Positions 35,120 through 43,366 of a stretch of DNA of 64,000 nucleotides are shown piece by piece. Each line of letters begins with the position of its first letter. Within the stretch, counting starts at the first letter, position 1. Under the pieces are notes generated by a model that saw only the letters and a program-made list of their open reading frames with translations, searched no databases and had not been told where the DNA came from. The DNA comes from Nocardiopsis metallicus (GTDB taxonomy: Bacteria; Actinomycetota; Actinomycetes; Streptosporangiales; Streptosporangiaceae): contig NZ_JACHDO010000001.1 of NCBI RefSeq assembly GCF_014201115.1, forward strand, positions 434,001 through 498,000, written 5' to 3'. The translations under genes were made by a program, and so were the position numbers.

Positions 35120-36785
35120 GCCACACCAGTCTGCCATCTCTGTGTCCACCCGTGTCGTTGAAACAGCCGAGGGCATCTTCGCGCCAGGGCATCTGGGCGA
35201 GTTGACCCAGCACATCCCCTTCGAACTCGTCGATGACGTGCTAGCACGAACCAACCACCTCCAACAGCGGCTCCGGCAGCTCCCCTCACGAGTTGGCGTG
35301 TACTTCCTGCTCGCGCTGGCGCTCTTCCCCTCACTGGGATACGCCAGGGTCTGGGACAAACTGGTGGCCGGAATACAGTCTGCGGGCACCGCCCGCCCCT
35401 CGGAAAAAGGGCTGCGGGACCTGCGCCGACGGCTGAGCCCAGCCCCGTTGAAACTGCTCTTTGAGACACTGGCCGGACCTGTCGGCCGACCACGCACACC
35501 CGGGATCAGCTACCGCCACTGGCGCACCGTGGCCCTGGACGGCTGTTCATCCATCAAAGCCCCTGACCAGCTACGCGTGCGAGGCTGGCTGGGCAAGGTA
35601 CTACGCCCCAACGGCTGGGACGGCTACCCCATGCTCCGGCTGATGGCCCTGTGTGAGACCGGTACCCGCAGCCTGCTGGGTGCGGTCTTTGGCCCCACCA
35701 GCTGCGGTGAACGCGGCTATGCCAGACGCCTGCTGCCCCTTCTCGACGCGAGCATGCTCTTGCTGGCCGATCGCGGCTTCGACTCCGATGACTTCCTCAC
35801 CCAGGTCGCCGGTACCCGGGCCCAACTACTGATCCGCCTCAACGGGCGCCGTACCCCCGCAGTGATGACACCCCTGCCCGACGGCTCCTACCTGACGCGG
35901 ATCAACGGTCTGACCCTGCGTGTCATCGAAGCGGACATCACCGCCACCTGCCAGGACGGGCAACGAATCGCCAGCAGGTACCGGCTGGCCACCACGTTGC
36001 TAGACCACCGACACGATCCTGCCACCACCCTGATCCGCCTGTACCACGAGCGTTGGGAAGTGGAGTCTGCCTTCTACGCCTTGCGGCACACTCTGCTCGA
36101 CGGACTCGTCCTGCGCTCGCAGGACCCCTTTGGTCTGCAGCAGGAGATCTGGGCCCAACTCGCTCTCTACCAGGCGCTACGACGCGCGATGGTCGAGGCC
36201 ACTGACACCGATGCCTCCATCGATCCAGACCGTGCGAGTTTCACCGTCGCCCTTGAGGCCGCCCGCAACCAGGTCATCACCGCACAGGGCGTCCTGTCCT
36301 GCCTTCCCGGCACCGCAACAATCACCCACGCGGTCATGACCGGTCTTTTGCCCAGACGTCGTGCCCGCCTCAGCGCCCGCCGGGTGAAGGCCTACACCTC
36401 CCGCTACCGAGGCAACTCTACTGAGGAACGCCCACTGAGCAGCCGGAACATCATCCATCTGGCTATCACGGTCCACACCGCGCAGACCGGCGCGGACCCC
36501 AGGGGTCTTACCTGCGCTTCCACGCCGCCTTCGCCTGGCGGGCGCAGGCAGGGCCGTCGAGACCGCACCCTGCAGCTCCTACGAACAGCCGGTCAGCGCA
36601 CCTGGAGTTCGAAGGAGATCGCGCGCAGTCTCAGCATCGATCACTACCGCAGTTTCTGCGCGCAACTGGGCCAGTGGGCGAAGGACGGTCTTCTTAGCAA
36701 AGTTGGCCGGGGCCTGTACAGACTCGCACCGGAATGGCGCCTACCAGCAGGAACCCATGATTTGCCCTCTCAGTCCACCGCCTAA
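35118..36785 (+). CDS. IS4-family transposase with C-terminal winged helix
   Basis: 555 aa from TTG 35118 (AAGAGG a few bases before). DDE/RNase H-like catalytic core: Asp in TVALDGCSSI (about 140), Asp in LLADRGFDS (about 216) and Glu in YHERWEVESAF (about 318), the YREK-type signature of IS4. An N-terminal IS4_N-like domain precedes it. After the core ends near 450, an Arg-rich linker leads to about 75 residues (TWSSKEIARSLSID ... GLLSKVGRGLYRLAPEW) that look like a winged helix, not part of a usual IS4 transposase of 400-450 aa. The TAA lies inside the right terminal repeat. Confidence 0.92.
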   Translation: MPHQSAISVSTRVVETAEGIFAPGHLGELTQHIPFELVDDVLARTNHLQQRLRQLPSRVGVYFLLALALFPSLGYARVWDKLVAGIQSAGTARPSEKGLRDLRRRLSPAPLKLLFETLAGPVGRPRTPGISYRHWRTVALDGCSSIKAPDQLRVRGWLGKVLRPNGWDGYPMLRLMALCETGTRSLLGAVFGPTSCGERGYARRLLPLLDASMLLLADRGFDSDDFLTQVAGTRAQLLIRLNGRRTPAVMTPLPDGSYLTRINGLTLRVIEADITATCQDGQRIASRYRLATTLLDHRHDPATTLIRLYHERWEVESAFYALRHTLLDGLVLRSQDPFGLQQEIWAQLALYQALRRAMVEATDTDASIDPDRASFTVALEAARNQVITAQGVLSCLPGTATITHAVMTGLLPRRRARLSARRVKAYTSRYRGNSTEERPLSSRNIIHLAITVHTAQTGADPRGLTCASTPPSPGGRRQGRRDRTLQLLRTAGQRTWSSKEIARSLSIDHYRSFCAQLGQWAKDGLLSKVGRGLYRLAPEWRLPAGTHDLPSQSTA

Positions 36786-36814
36786 CTACGCGGCATTGTG
36801 GCTGAAGCCACTGG

Positions 36815-37374
36815 CTTGCGGGTAGGCGCCCAGCTGGGTGGTGGGTCCGGCCTCCCGTCTGGCTTCGTGCGGGCCGGTTACGTCTGAAGTGTGGTCGTCG
36901 TAGTCCGAGCAGGGCTGAGAGGTGTGGGCCGGGTCCACGACCGGGACCCCGGACCGCGAGCTTTGCGGGCGGTGAAGCCGCGCAGCCGCGCGAAACTCGG
37001 CGAACGCAACACGGAACGCTGTTTCTCGGCGAGTACCGAGCCGGAGGCGTCCGTAGGTGATCGGGGAGGAGGCCACCCGCTGGCGCTGGCTGATCCCTTG
37101 CGGCCCAGGTTCCCGGCGTCCAGGTTGGCTTTGCGGGTGGTGTACGCGTCCGCGACCTTGCCGATCGCCCGCGGCGTCGGCTGTGCTTTGCGGTCGAACT
37201 CGGCTTTCAGCTGGTGGTAGACCTTATCCTGCAGGGCATACTTGTGCCGAGCACCGCTGTCCCGGGCCACCCGGGAGGCGTGGCTCGCCGCCCGGTTACA
37301 TACGTCCAGGGCCGCCTCGAGCACCCTCGCCGCTCCGGCGAGGGCAGCGGCCTGACCCGCACGACCACCTTCAT
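36815..37374 (-). pseudogene. Decayed tnpB (IS200/IS605 type) relic
   Basis: The reverse strand starts MKVVVRVRPLPSPERR at 37374, then after a frameshift near 37335 continues DVCNRAASHASRVARDSG ... KYALQDKVYHQLKAEF ... RAIGKVADAYTTRKANL, the N-terminal TnpB pattern. The central RuvC part is missing. C-terminal fragments in two frames follow: FARLRGFTARKA and SGVPVVDPAHTSQPCSDY, where the zinc-finger Cys pair of TnpB (HTSQTCxxCG) is lost. At least three lesions, so dead. Predates or is independent of the neighbouring IS4. Confidence 0.8.
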
Positions 37375-38055
37375 GATCGAACGCACTAACGACACCAACC
37401 TCGTCCACGGGGCCGAACAACGAAACTCCCCGGAAACCCGCTGCCCGCGGTCGGCCGCGCTCACGATCCAGCGGGCAAGGAGATTCCTCCCGGGCGCGCA
37501 CGCCCGGGTCTCCTCGCCGGCAAGCAGGTGAAGCGTGCGCCAAGGAACGCACACGAGACGGAAGAGTCCGGGCAAGGTCCCCTTGGGGGCGCATTAGGGG
37601 CGGGCCGGGGGTGCTGGCGCGTTCGGAGCTCTCCGAGCGGATCGTCCCGCCAGGACATTCCAGACGCGACGCGCCGAGCGCGCACTTCGCTTCCTTGCGT
37701 TATACGCCGTTAGGCTGAGGCCAACATCGGTTGCCCGCACCCGGCGGTCCGCTTACTGTCGGGAAGCACAACCAACGTCAAGAACGTAGCAAAACACGCT
37801 TTCAGGGGTACGCAGGAACCGTCTCCCCGCTCCGTCGGAGCGGGCCGCGGTCCGGCCCACGGGTCGGCCCGGCGAGGGGAGGAGCGGTACCGGTGGTCCC
37901 GGGTTCCCCCACCGACAGCCGCCCGACCGGGTGGCCGTTCGGGGCAACCGAAACGCACACTGAAGAACCGGATGCCGGACCGCCGGCGCACCTGCTGGTC
38001 ACAGCCAGCACACGCGTAGACGGAACGGCGTATGCGAGCGGAAAGGCCCCTCGTC
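37375..38055 (+). other. Region between tnpB relic and ftsZ
   Basis: 681 bp, no convincing gene. A hairpin at 37479-37513 (CCCGGGCG-CGCA-CGCCCGGG flanked by GGAGA/TCTCC) may be an IS605 end structure. The remainder is the native ftsZ upstream region. Confidence 0.5.
37731..37759 (+). promoter_or_regulatory. Candidate ftsZ promoter
   Basis: TTGCCC (37731-37736), 17-bp spacer, TACTGT (37754-37759), about 300 bp before ftsZ. Since the IS4 and the tnpB relic separate ftsZ from ftsQ, a local promoter is required; this is the best hexamer pair I found, not proof. Confidence 0.35.
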
Positions 38056-39549
38056 GTGGCAGCACCGCAGAACTACCTCGCGGTCATCAAAGTCGTCGGC
38101 ATCGGCGGCGGCGGTGTCAACGCCGTCAACCGAATGATCGAAGAGGGGCTCAAAGGCGTCGAGTTCATCGCGATCAATACCGACGCCCAAGCGCTGCTGA
38201 TGAGCGACGCGGACGTCAAGCTCGACGTCGGCCGCGAGCTCACCCGTGGCCTTGGCGCAGGCGCCAACCCCGATGTCGGCCGCAAGGCCGCCGAAGACCA
38301 CCGCGAGGAGATCGAGGAGGTCCTCAAGGGGGCCGACATGGTCTTCGTCACGGCTGGCGAGGGCGGCGGGACCGGCACCGGTGGAGCTCCGGTCGTCGCC
38401 AACATCGCCCGCTCCCTCGGAGCGCTCACCATCGGTGTGGTCACCCGCCCCTTCGGTTTCGAGGGCAAGCGGCGGGCGACCCAGGCCGAGTCGGGGATAG
38501 CGATGCTCCGCGAGGAGGTCGACACCCTCATCGTCATCCCCAACGACCGCCTGCTGTCCATCTCGGACCGCCAGGTCAGTGTGCTGGACGCCTTCAAGGC
38601 GGCCGACCAGGTCCTGCTCTCCGGTGTCCAGGGCATCACCGACCTGATCACCACTCCGGGCCTGATCAACCTGGACTTCGCCGACGTCAAGTCGGTCATG
38701 TCGGGGGCCGGATCGGCGCTGATGGGAATCGGATCGGCACGAGGGGACGACAGGGCCGTGGCAGCGGCCGAACTGGCGATCTCCTCACCGCTGCTCGAAG
38801 CCAGCATCGACGGGGCACACGGTGTGCTGCTGTCCATCCAGGGCGGCTCCGACCTCGGACTCTTCGAGATCAACGAGGCGGCACAGCTGGTCGCCAACTC
38901 CGCGGCGCCCGAGGCCAACATCATCTTCGGCGCCGTCATCGACGACGCCCTGGGCGACGAGGTGCGGGTCACCGTGATCGCGGCGGGCTTCGACGAACCG
39001 GAGGTCACCGGACCCGTGGCGCGGGAGCACCAGCCGGTGGACCCTCCTGAGGCCGTCGCCCCCACGGCAGGCATCACGTCCGGCAGGGAGGGTTCGTCGG
39101 CCAAGGCGACGCCGTCCGCCGCTGACGCGAGCGGGGCGCCGGCCACCAGCATGCCGTGGATCGCTCCGTCGCGCCCGGCCCAGCCCGCCCAGGAAGCTCC
39201 CGCCATGCCGCCGGTGCAGCCCGCGGTGACGCAGGAGCCGGTCCAGCCCGAGCCGGTCCAGCCGGAGCCGGTCCGTTCGGAGTCCGAGCCGACCCAGCCC
39301 CAGGCCGAGCAGGCCCAGGGCAACGGCTACCCGGTCCCCCACAGCGAGTCCGAGCCGGTCGCGCCGGAGTCCCAGCAGGTCGCTCCGGCCGAGGAGCAGC
39401 AGGCCCCGGCCGCCGAGCCGGAAGCCCAGCCGAGCCACATCCACGCGGTCTCGGACGCCTCGGAGCGCCGGGGCGAGGTGCCCACGCCCCGGCGCCGGGT
39501 CATCTTCGACGACCCCGACGACCTGGACGTGCCGGAGTTCCTCAAGTAG
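38056..39549 (+). CDS. ftsZ: Cell division GTPase FtsZ
   Basis: 497 aa from GTG 38056 (GAAAGG at 38041-38046). Tubulin-like GTPase forming the Z ring. [13 protein letters not shown] (about 15-27), the tubulin signature GGGTGTG (103-109), FGFEGKRR, and the T7 loop [12 protein letters not shown] long Pro/Glu/Gln linker (about 325-480) contains tandem QPEPV units, unusually long compared with the roughly 400-aa FtsZ of relatives. The end [19 protein letters not shown] is the conserved C-terminal peptide that binds SepF/FtsA-type partners. Confidence 0.97.
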   Translation: MAAPQNYLAVIKVVGIGGGGVNAVNRMIEEGLKGVEFIAINTDAQALLMSDADVKLDVGRELTRGLGAGANPDVGRKAAEDHREEIEEVLKGADMVFVTAGEGGGTGTGGAPVVANIARSLGALTIGVVTRPFGFEGKRRATQAESGIAMLREEVDTLIVIPNDRLLSISDRQVSVLDAFKAADQVLLSGVQGITDLITTPGLINLDFADVKSVMSGAGSALMGIGSARGDDRAVAAAELAISSPLLEASIDGAHGVLLSIQGGSDLGLFEINEAAQLVANSAAPEANIIFGAVIDDALGDEVRVTVIAAGFDEPEVTGPVAREHQPVDPPEAVAPTAGITSGREGSSAKATPSAADASGAPATSMPWIAPSRPAQPAQEAPAMPPVQPAVTQEPVQPEPVQPEPVRSESEPTQPQAEQAQGNGYPVPHSESEPVAPESQQVAPAEEQQAPAAEPEAQPSHIHAVSDASERRGEVPTPRRRVIFDDPDDLDVPEFLK

Positions 39550-39582
39550 CCCCTCACCACCCCGGTACCATCGACGTGTCAG

Positions 39583-39608
39583 CGGCCCCGACCCTTGCGG
39601 CGGGGCCG
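39583..39608 (+). terminator. Hairpin after ftsZ
   Basis: CGGCCCCG (39583-39590) and CGGGGCCG (39601-39608), 10-nt loop, 34 bp after the ftsZ stop. No T-run; may attenuate into pgeF. Confidence 0.4.
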
Positions 39609-39683
39609 TCGCCGCCCCACGGGAGAGCCGCAGGAGCAGCCGTCAGGCCTCCCCGGGGCAGAGGGAAGGGCCGCGTCGCGCCG

Positions 39684-40403
39684 ATGGGCAACTTGATCGA
39701 CCTGGGGCACGGTGTCCGTGCAGCCGTCACCGAACGCAAGGGCGGCGTGAGCCAGCCTCCGTTCGACTCGCTCAACATCGGACTGGGGTCCGGTGACAGC
39801 CGCGAGGCGGTCATGGCCAACCGCGCACGCGCGGCCCAGGAACTGGGTTTCGACGTCGACAGTGTCGTGTGGATGAACCAGGTGCACGGCGCCGACGTGC
39901 TCGTGGCCACCGAACCCGGCGGGGTCGGCACCTGCGACGGAGTGGTCACCACCCGGCCGGACCTGGTCCTGGCCTCGATGGCCGCCGACTGCCTGCCCGT
40001 GCTCGCCGCCGACACCGAAGCCGGTGTGCTGGGGGCGGCCCACTCCGGGCGCCTGGGCACCGCGAACGGGGTGGCGGTCAACCTGGTCCAGACGATGGCC
40101 GACCAGGGCGCGCGTGTGGATCACATCACCGTCTTCCTCGGCCCGGCGATCTGCGGCGGCTGCTACGAGGTCCCGCCCGAGCTCCAGGCCGAGACGGCCG
40201 AACACACCCCCGAGGCGGCTGCCACCACCCGCCGGGGCACCCCCGGCGTGGACATGGTGGCCGCCGTCACCGCCCAGTTGCGCCGTGCGGGGGTCGCCGA
40301 CATCACCGCCGACGGCCGCTGCACCCTGGAGACGCCCGAGCTCTTCTCCCACCGCGGGGGAGCGCCCACCGGCAGGTTCGCCTCCTTCCTCTGGCGCGCC
40401 TGA
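39684..40403 (+). CDS. pgeF: Polyphenol oxidase/YfiH family purine nucleoside phosphorylase
   Basis: 239 aa from ATG 39684. The family signatures are GGVSQPPFDSLNIGLGSGD, WMNQVHGADV (His), MAADCLPVLAAD (Cys) and GAAHSGRLGT (His), giving a zinc-binding Cys-His-His site. Such YfiH/YlmD/PgeF proteins have purine nucleoside phosphorylase/adenosine deaminase activity in studied members. The usual follower of ftsZ in actinobacteria, before yggS and sepF. GAGGGAAGGG lies 14 nt before the ATG. Confidence 0.9.
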   Translation: MGNLIDLGHGVRAAVTERKGGVSQPPFDSLNIGLGSGDSREAVMANRARAAQELGFDVDSVVWMNQVHGADVLVATEPGGVGTCDGVVTTRPDLVLASMAADCLPVLAADTEAGVLGAAHSGRLGTANGVAVNLVQTMADQGARVDHITVFLGPAICGGCYEVPPELQAETAEHTPEAAATTRRGTPGVDMVAAVTAQLRRAGVADITADGRCTLETPELFSHRGGAPTGRFASFLWRA

Positions 40404-40539
40404 CCTTCGGAGCATCCGGGCCACCCGGGCCTTCCCCGGGCACTCCGGGCTCCTTGTACCTCCGGGGCCACTTTCGGCCACGGCCACCCCAGGACACACC
40501 ACCGAAGCCGACAGCAGTCAGTAGGGAAAAGGAACATCC

Positions 40540-41268
40540 GTGTCACACACCGACTCCGCGCGCACCGAGCAGATCCGCGCCAACCTCACGGCCGCGCGGG
40601 CCAGGATCGAGGCGGCCTGCCACAAGGCCGACCGCGACCCCTCGGAGGTGTCGCTGATCGGTGTGACCAAGACCTATCCCGCCAGTGACGTGCGTGTTCT
40701 CGCTTCCCTCGGGGTCACCGACGTCGGCGAGAACCGCGACCAGGAAGCGGCCCCCAAGGCAGCCGAGACCGCCGACCTGGATCTGACCTGGCACTTCGTC
40801 GGTCAGCTGCAGAGCAACAAGGCCCGATCGGTGGCCTCCTACGCCGACGTCGTGCACTCGGTGGACCGGGCCAAGCTGGCCCGGGCGCTGGGGGACCGTG
40901 CGGCCGCCGCCGAGCGGCGTCTGACCTGTCTGGTACAGGTGAACCTGGACACCGGTTCCCAGGCGGGGGTCATCGGTCCGCGCGGCGGCGTGGACCCGGC
41001 CGACGCGCCCGCGCTCGCCGAGCGCATCGCCGAGCACGAGGCGCTCACGCTCGGCGGTGTGATGGCGGTAGCTCCGCTGGGCGCAGATCCGGACGAAGCC
41101 TTCGCCCGTCTGTACGAGGTGGCGGGGCGGATCCGGGATCGCTACCCTCAGGCGACGGTGATCTCCGCCGGCATGAGCGGGGACCTCGAAGCCGCGATCG
41201 GGCGAGGCGCGACACACCTGCGACTCGGTACGGCGTTGCTCGGCTCTCGGGGACCGATCGTGGGGTAA
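40540..41268 (+). CDS. YggS family PLP homeostasis protein
   Basis: 242 aa from GTG 40540. Fold-type III PLP-binding protein without catalysis that buffers pyridoxal phosphate. SLIGVTKTYPASDV contains the PLP Lys, VGENRDQEAAPKA and TWHFVGQLQSNKAR are hallmark loops, VHSVDRAKLARAL and LRLGTALLGSR complete the barrel. A conserved neighbour of sepF. Confidence 0.95.
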   Translation: MSHTDSARTEQIRANLTAARARIEAACHKADRDPSEVSLIGVTKTYPASDVRVLASLGVTDVGENRDQEAAPKAAETADLDLTWHFVGQLQSNKARSVASYADVVHSVDRAKLARALGDRAAAAERRLTCLVQVNLDTGSQAGVIGPRGGVDPADAPALAERIAEHEALTLGGVMAVAPLGADPDEAFARLYEVAGRIRDRYPQATVISAGMSGDLEAAIGRGATHLRLGTALLGSRGPIVG

Positions 41269-41323
41269 TGTCCCCACATAGACCTTGGGGCCTGTCTGTG
41301 GCGTTCGCCCGAATGAGCGAACA

Positions 41324-41339
41324 CCCCGCGCACGCGGGG
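41324..41339 (+). terminator. CCCCGCG-CA-CGCGGGG hairpin between yggS and sepF
   Basis: Perfect 7-bp stem with a 2-base centre, preceded by another dyad GTTCGC/GCGAAC (41303-41308, 41317-41322). The 16-mer is identical to the core of the CRISPR repeat at 5175, but only a single copy occurs here with no spacer pattern. Could be a weak terminator. Confidence 0.35.
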
Positions 41340-41403
41340 CACAGGGGCCGAAGACGGAGGAGTCGGCTGCGGTGAAGACCGCGGGGACGACGGAGGACAT
41401 GAG

Positions 41404-41931
41404 ATGGCCGGCGCGATGCGCAAGATGGCGGTCTACCTCGGCCTCGTGGAGGACGACCGTTACGATCACCGCTACGCGGACGAATATGATGAGTTCGACG
41501 ATTTCGACGAGGTCGTGGACGAGCAGCGTGACCGCGGCGCTGACACCCCACGAGGCGAGGAAGCACGAGGCGACGCTGTGACGGACACCGGCGACTACCT
41601 GGGAACGGGTGAGCGACGCGGTGGTACGACCACGACTGCCTCAACCGCCGACCTTGCTCGGATCACCACGCTCCACCCGCGCACCTACAACGAGGCGCGT
41701 ACGATCGGAGAGCACTTCCGGGAAGGTACACCGGTGATCATGAACCTGACCGAGATGGTCGACAGCGACGCCAAGCGTCTGGTCGACTTCGCGGCTGGCC
41801 TGATCTTCGGTCTCCATGGCAGTATCGAACGCGTAACCAACAAGGTGTTCCTGCTGTCCCCGGCCAACGTCGAGGTGACCGCCGAAGACAAGGCGCGGAT
41901 CGCCGAGCGAGGGTTCTTCAATCAGAGCTAG
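41404..41931 (+). CDS. sepF: Cell division protein SepF
   Basis: 175 aa from ATG 41404, 7 nt after GGAGG (41392-41396). The N-terminal amphipathic membrane-binding helix [19 protein letters not shown] is typical. An acidic linker (25-80) follows, then the SepF core [48 protein letters not shown] and [13 protein letters not shown]. SepF anchors FtsZ to the membrane in bacteria lacking FtsA; no ftsA is present here. Confidence 0.97.
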   Translation: MAGAMRKMAVYLGLVEDDRYDHRYADEYDEFDDFDEVVDEQRDRGADTPRGEEARGDAVTDTGDYLGTGERRGGTTTTASTADLARITTLHPRTYNEARTIGEHFREGTPVIMNLTEMVDSDAKRLVDFAAGLIFGLHGSIERVTNKVFLLSPANVEVTAEDKARIAERGFFNQS

Positions 41932-41970
41932 ACCATCACATTTGTCCAGAGATTGGGTCGGGGAACGACC

Positions 41971-42270
41971 GTGAGTATCGTCCTGTTCGTGCTGCTGAGT
42001 CTGCTTCAGCTGTTTGTCTTCGTGCTGATAGCGAGGGTGGTCCTGGAGATGGTGCAGTCCTTCTCCCGGTCCTGGCGGCCCACCGGGTTCGTGCTCGTGC
42101 TCGCTGAGATCGTGTACACGATCACCGACCCGCCACTGAAGTTCCTGCGCAAGTTCATCAAGCCGATCCGGCTGGGGAGTATCGCACTCGACCTGAGTGT
42201 GCTGGTCCTCTTCTTCGGTGTGATCATCCTTCAGAGCGTTCTGAGGGGCCTGATGGTGAGCTTCGCGTAA
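41971..42270 (+). CDS. YggT family membrane protein
   Basis: 99 aa from GTG 41971 (GGGGA at 41960-41964). Two to three hydrophobic helices, with the YggT signature ARVVLEMVQSF and IVYTITDPPLKFLRKFI (TDP-PL). Found between sepF and divIVA in most actinobacteria and firmicutes. Implied in division or osmotic response; function unproven. Confidence 0.92.
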   Translation: MSIVLFVLLSLLQLFVFVLIARVVLEMVQSFSRSWRPTGFVLVLAEIVYTITDPPLKFLRKFIKPIRLGSIALDLSVLVLFFGVIILQSVLRGLMVSFA

Positions 42271-42331
42271 GGGGGACGGGGCAGAAAAGACAACCCCTGA
42301 TTCCGATATGTGGTCTTAGTCATGATCTGGA

Positions 42332-42359
42332 TTGCCGTAAGGTCACGATCAGGTAGCGT
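42332..42359 (+). promoter_or_regulatory. divIVA promoter
   Basis: TTGCCG (42332-42337), 16-bp spacer, TAGCGT (42354-42359), 38 bp before the divIVA start. Lies in a distinctly less GC-rich stretch. Confidence 0.55.
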
Positions 42360-42397
42360 CCCTACGGACAGACTCCAAGCGCGCCAAGGAGACGAAC

Positions 42398-43291
42398 ATG
42401 CCGCTGACACCCGCCGATGTGCGGAACAAGCAGTTCAGCACTACCCGGCTCCGACCCGGGTATGACGAAGAAGAGGTCGACGCCTTTCTCGACGAGGTCG
42501 AGTCTGAGCTGGACCGACTGATCCAGGAGAACGAGGAACTGCGCGGCAAGCTTGCCGAGTGCCTGCGGGGCAAGGTCCCCAACGCCGGCATGCAGGACTT
42601 CCAGCAGCCGCAGGAGCAGGCCCCCGAGGCTCCGCAGCAGATGGAGCAGATGCGCCCGGAGCCCGTGCAGGCGCAGCAGCCCATCGAGCCGCAGCCCCAG
42701 CCGCCCGCGCCGCAGCCCCAGATGGGCATGACCGGCGCCAACATGGCCATGGGTGGCGAGGAGAACATGGACACGGCCGCCCGTGTCCTGGCGCTCGCCC
42801 AGCAGACCGCCGACCAGGCGATCTCCGACGCCCGCCGCGAGGCGGACGAGACCCTCGGCCGCGCCCGTCACGAGTCCGAGGACATCCTCGGCAAGGCACG
42901 CCGTCAGGCCGACCAGATCATCGGTGAGGCCCGGGCCCGTTCCGAGAACCTCGACCGTGACGCCCAGGAGCGCCACCGTCAGGTCATGGGCAGCCTGGTC
43001 CAGCAGCGCGAGGAGCTCGAGCACAAGGTCAACGTGCTCAAGGACTTCGAGCGCGAGTACCGCAGCCGCCTGAAGGACTACTTCGAGCGTCAGCTGCGCG
43101 AGCTCAACGAGGAGGGCAAGTCCGTCGAGCCCAACCCGAACACCACGGGTGGCTTCCAGACGATGGCCCCCCAGACCGGCGGAACCCCCGCGCTCCAGCA
43201 GCACGGCCCCGGCGGTAACCCGTTCGGCCAGCCCGAGCCCGCCCAGCACGGTGGTTTCCACCCGGGTGAGGCCCCGCACGAGCGTCGCTAG
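42398..43291 (+). CDS. divIVA: Polar growth protein DivIVA (Wag31)
   Basis: 297 aa, AAGGAG at 42386-42391. The N-terminal membrane-binding domain MPLTPADVRNKQFSTTRLRPGYDEEEVDAF is a typical DivIVA curvature-sensing domain, followed by a coiled coil, a Gln/Pro/Met-rich linker (about 70-120) and a second long coiled coil (about 125-240). The Gly/Pro-rich tail ends in HERR. In actinomycetes DivIVA marks the hyphal tip and is essential. Confidence 0.97.
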   Translation: MPLTPADVRNKQFSTTRLRPGYDEEEVDAFLDEVESELDRLIQENEELRGKLAECLRGKVPNAGMQDFQQPQEQAPEAPQQMEQMRPEPVQAQQPIEPQPQPPAPQPQMGMTGANMAMGGEENMDTAARVLALAQQTADQAISDARREADETLGRARHESEDILGKARRQADQIIGEARARSENLDRDAQERHRQVMGSLVQQREELEHKVNVLKDFEREYRSRLKDYFERQLRELNEEGKSVEPNPNTTGGFQTMAPQTGGTPALQQHGPGGNPFGQPEPAQHGGFHPGEAPHERR

Positions 43292-43366
43292 ACCTCATCG
43301 AGCGGCAGTGCGGCTCCGAACAACTGAAAACTCCGGCTCCACACGTGTAAAGGCCCTGGTCGACCC

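Larger units (their letters stand above)
34966..36808 (+). mobile_element. IS4-family insertion sequence with 10-bp target duplication
   Basis: Element 34976-36798 (1823 bp) with perfect 20-bp terminal inverted repeats, left CAATGCCGCGTAGTTAGGCG (34976-34995), right its complement at 36779-36798. Flanked by the 10-bp direct duplication TGGCTGAAGC at 34966-34975 and 36799-36808. One transposase gene fills it. The perfect ends and duplication mean a recent, probably intact insertion. Insertion point is 3 bp after the ftsQ stop. Confidence 0.95.
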
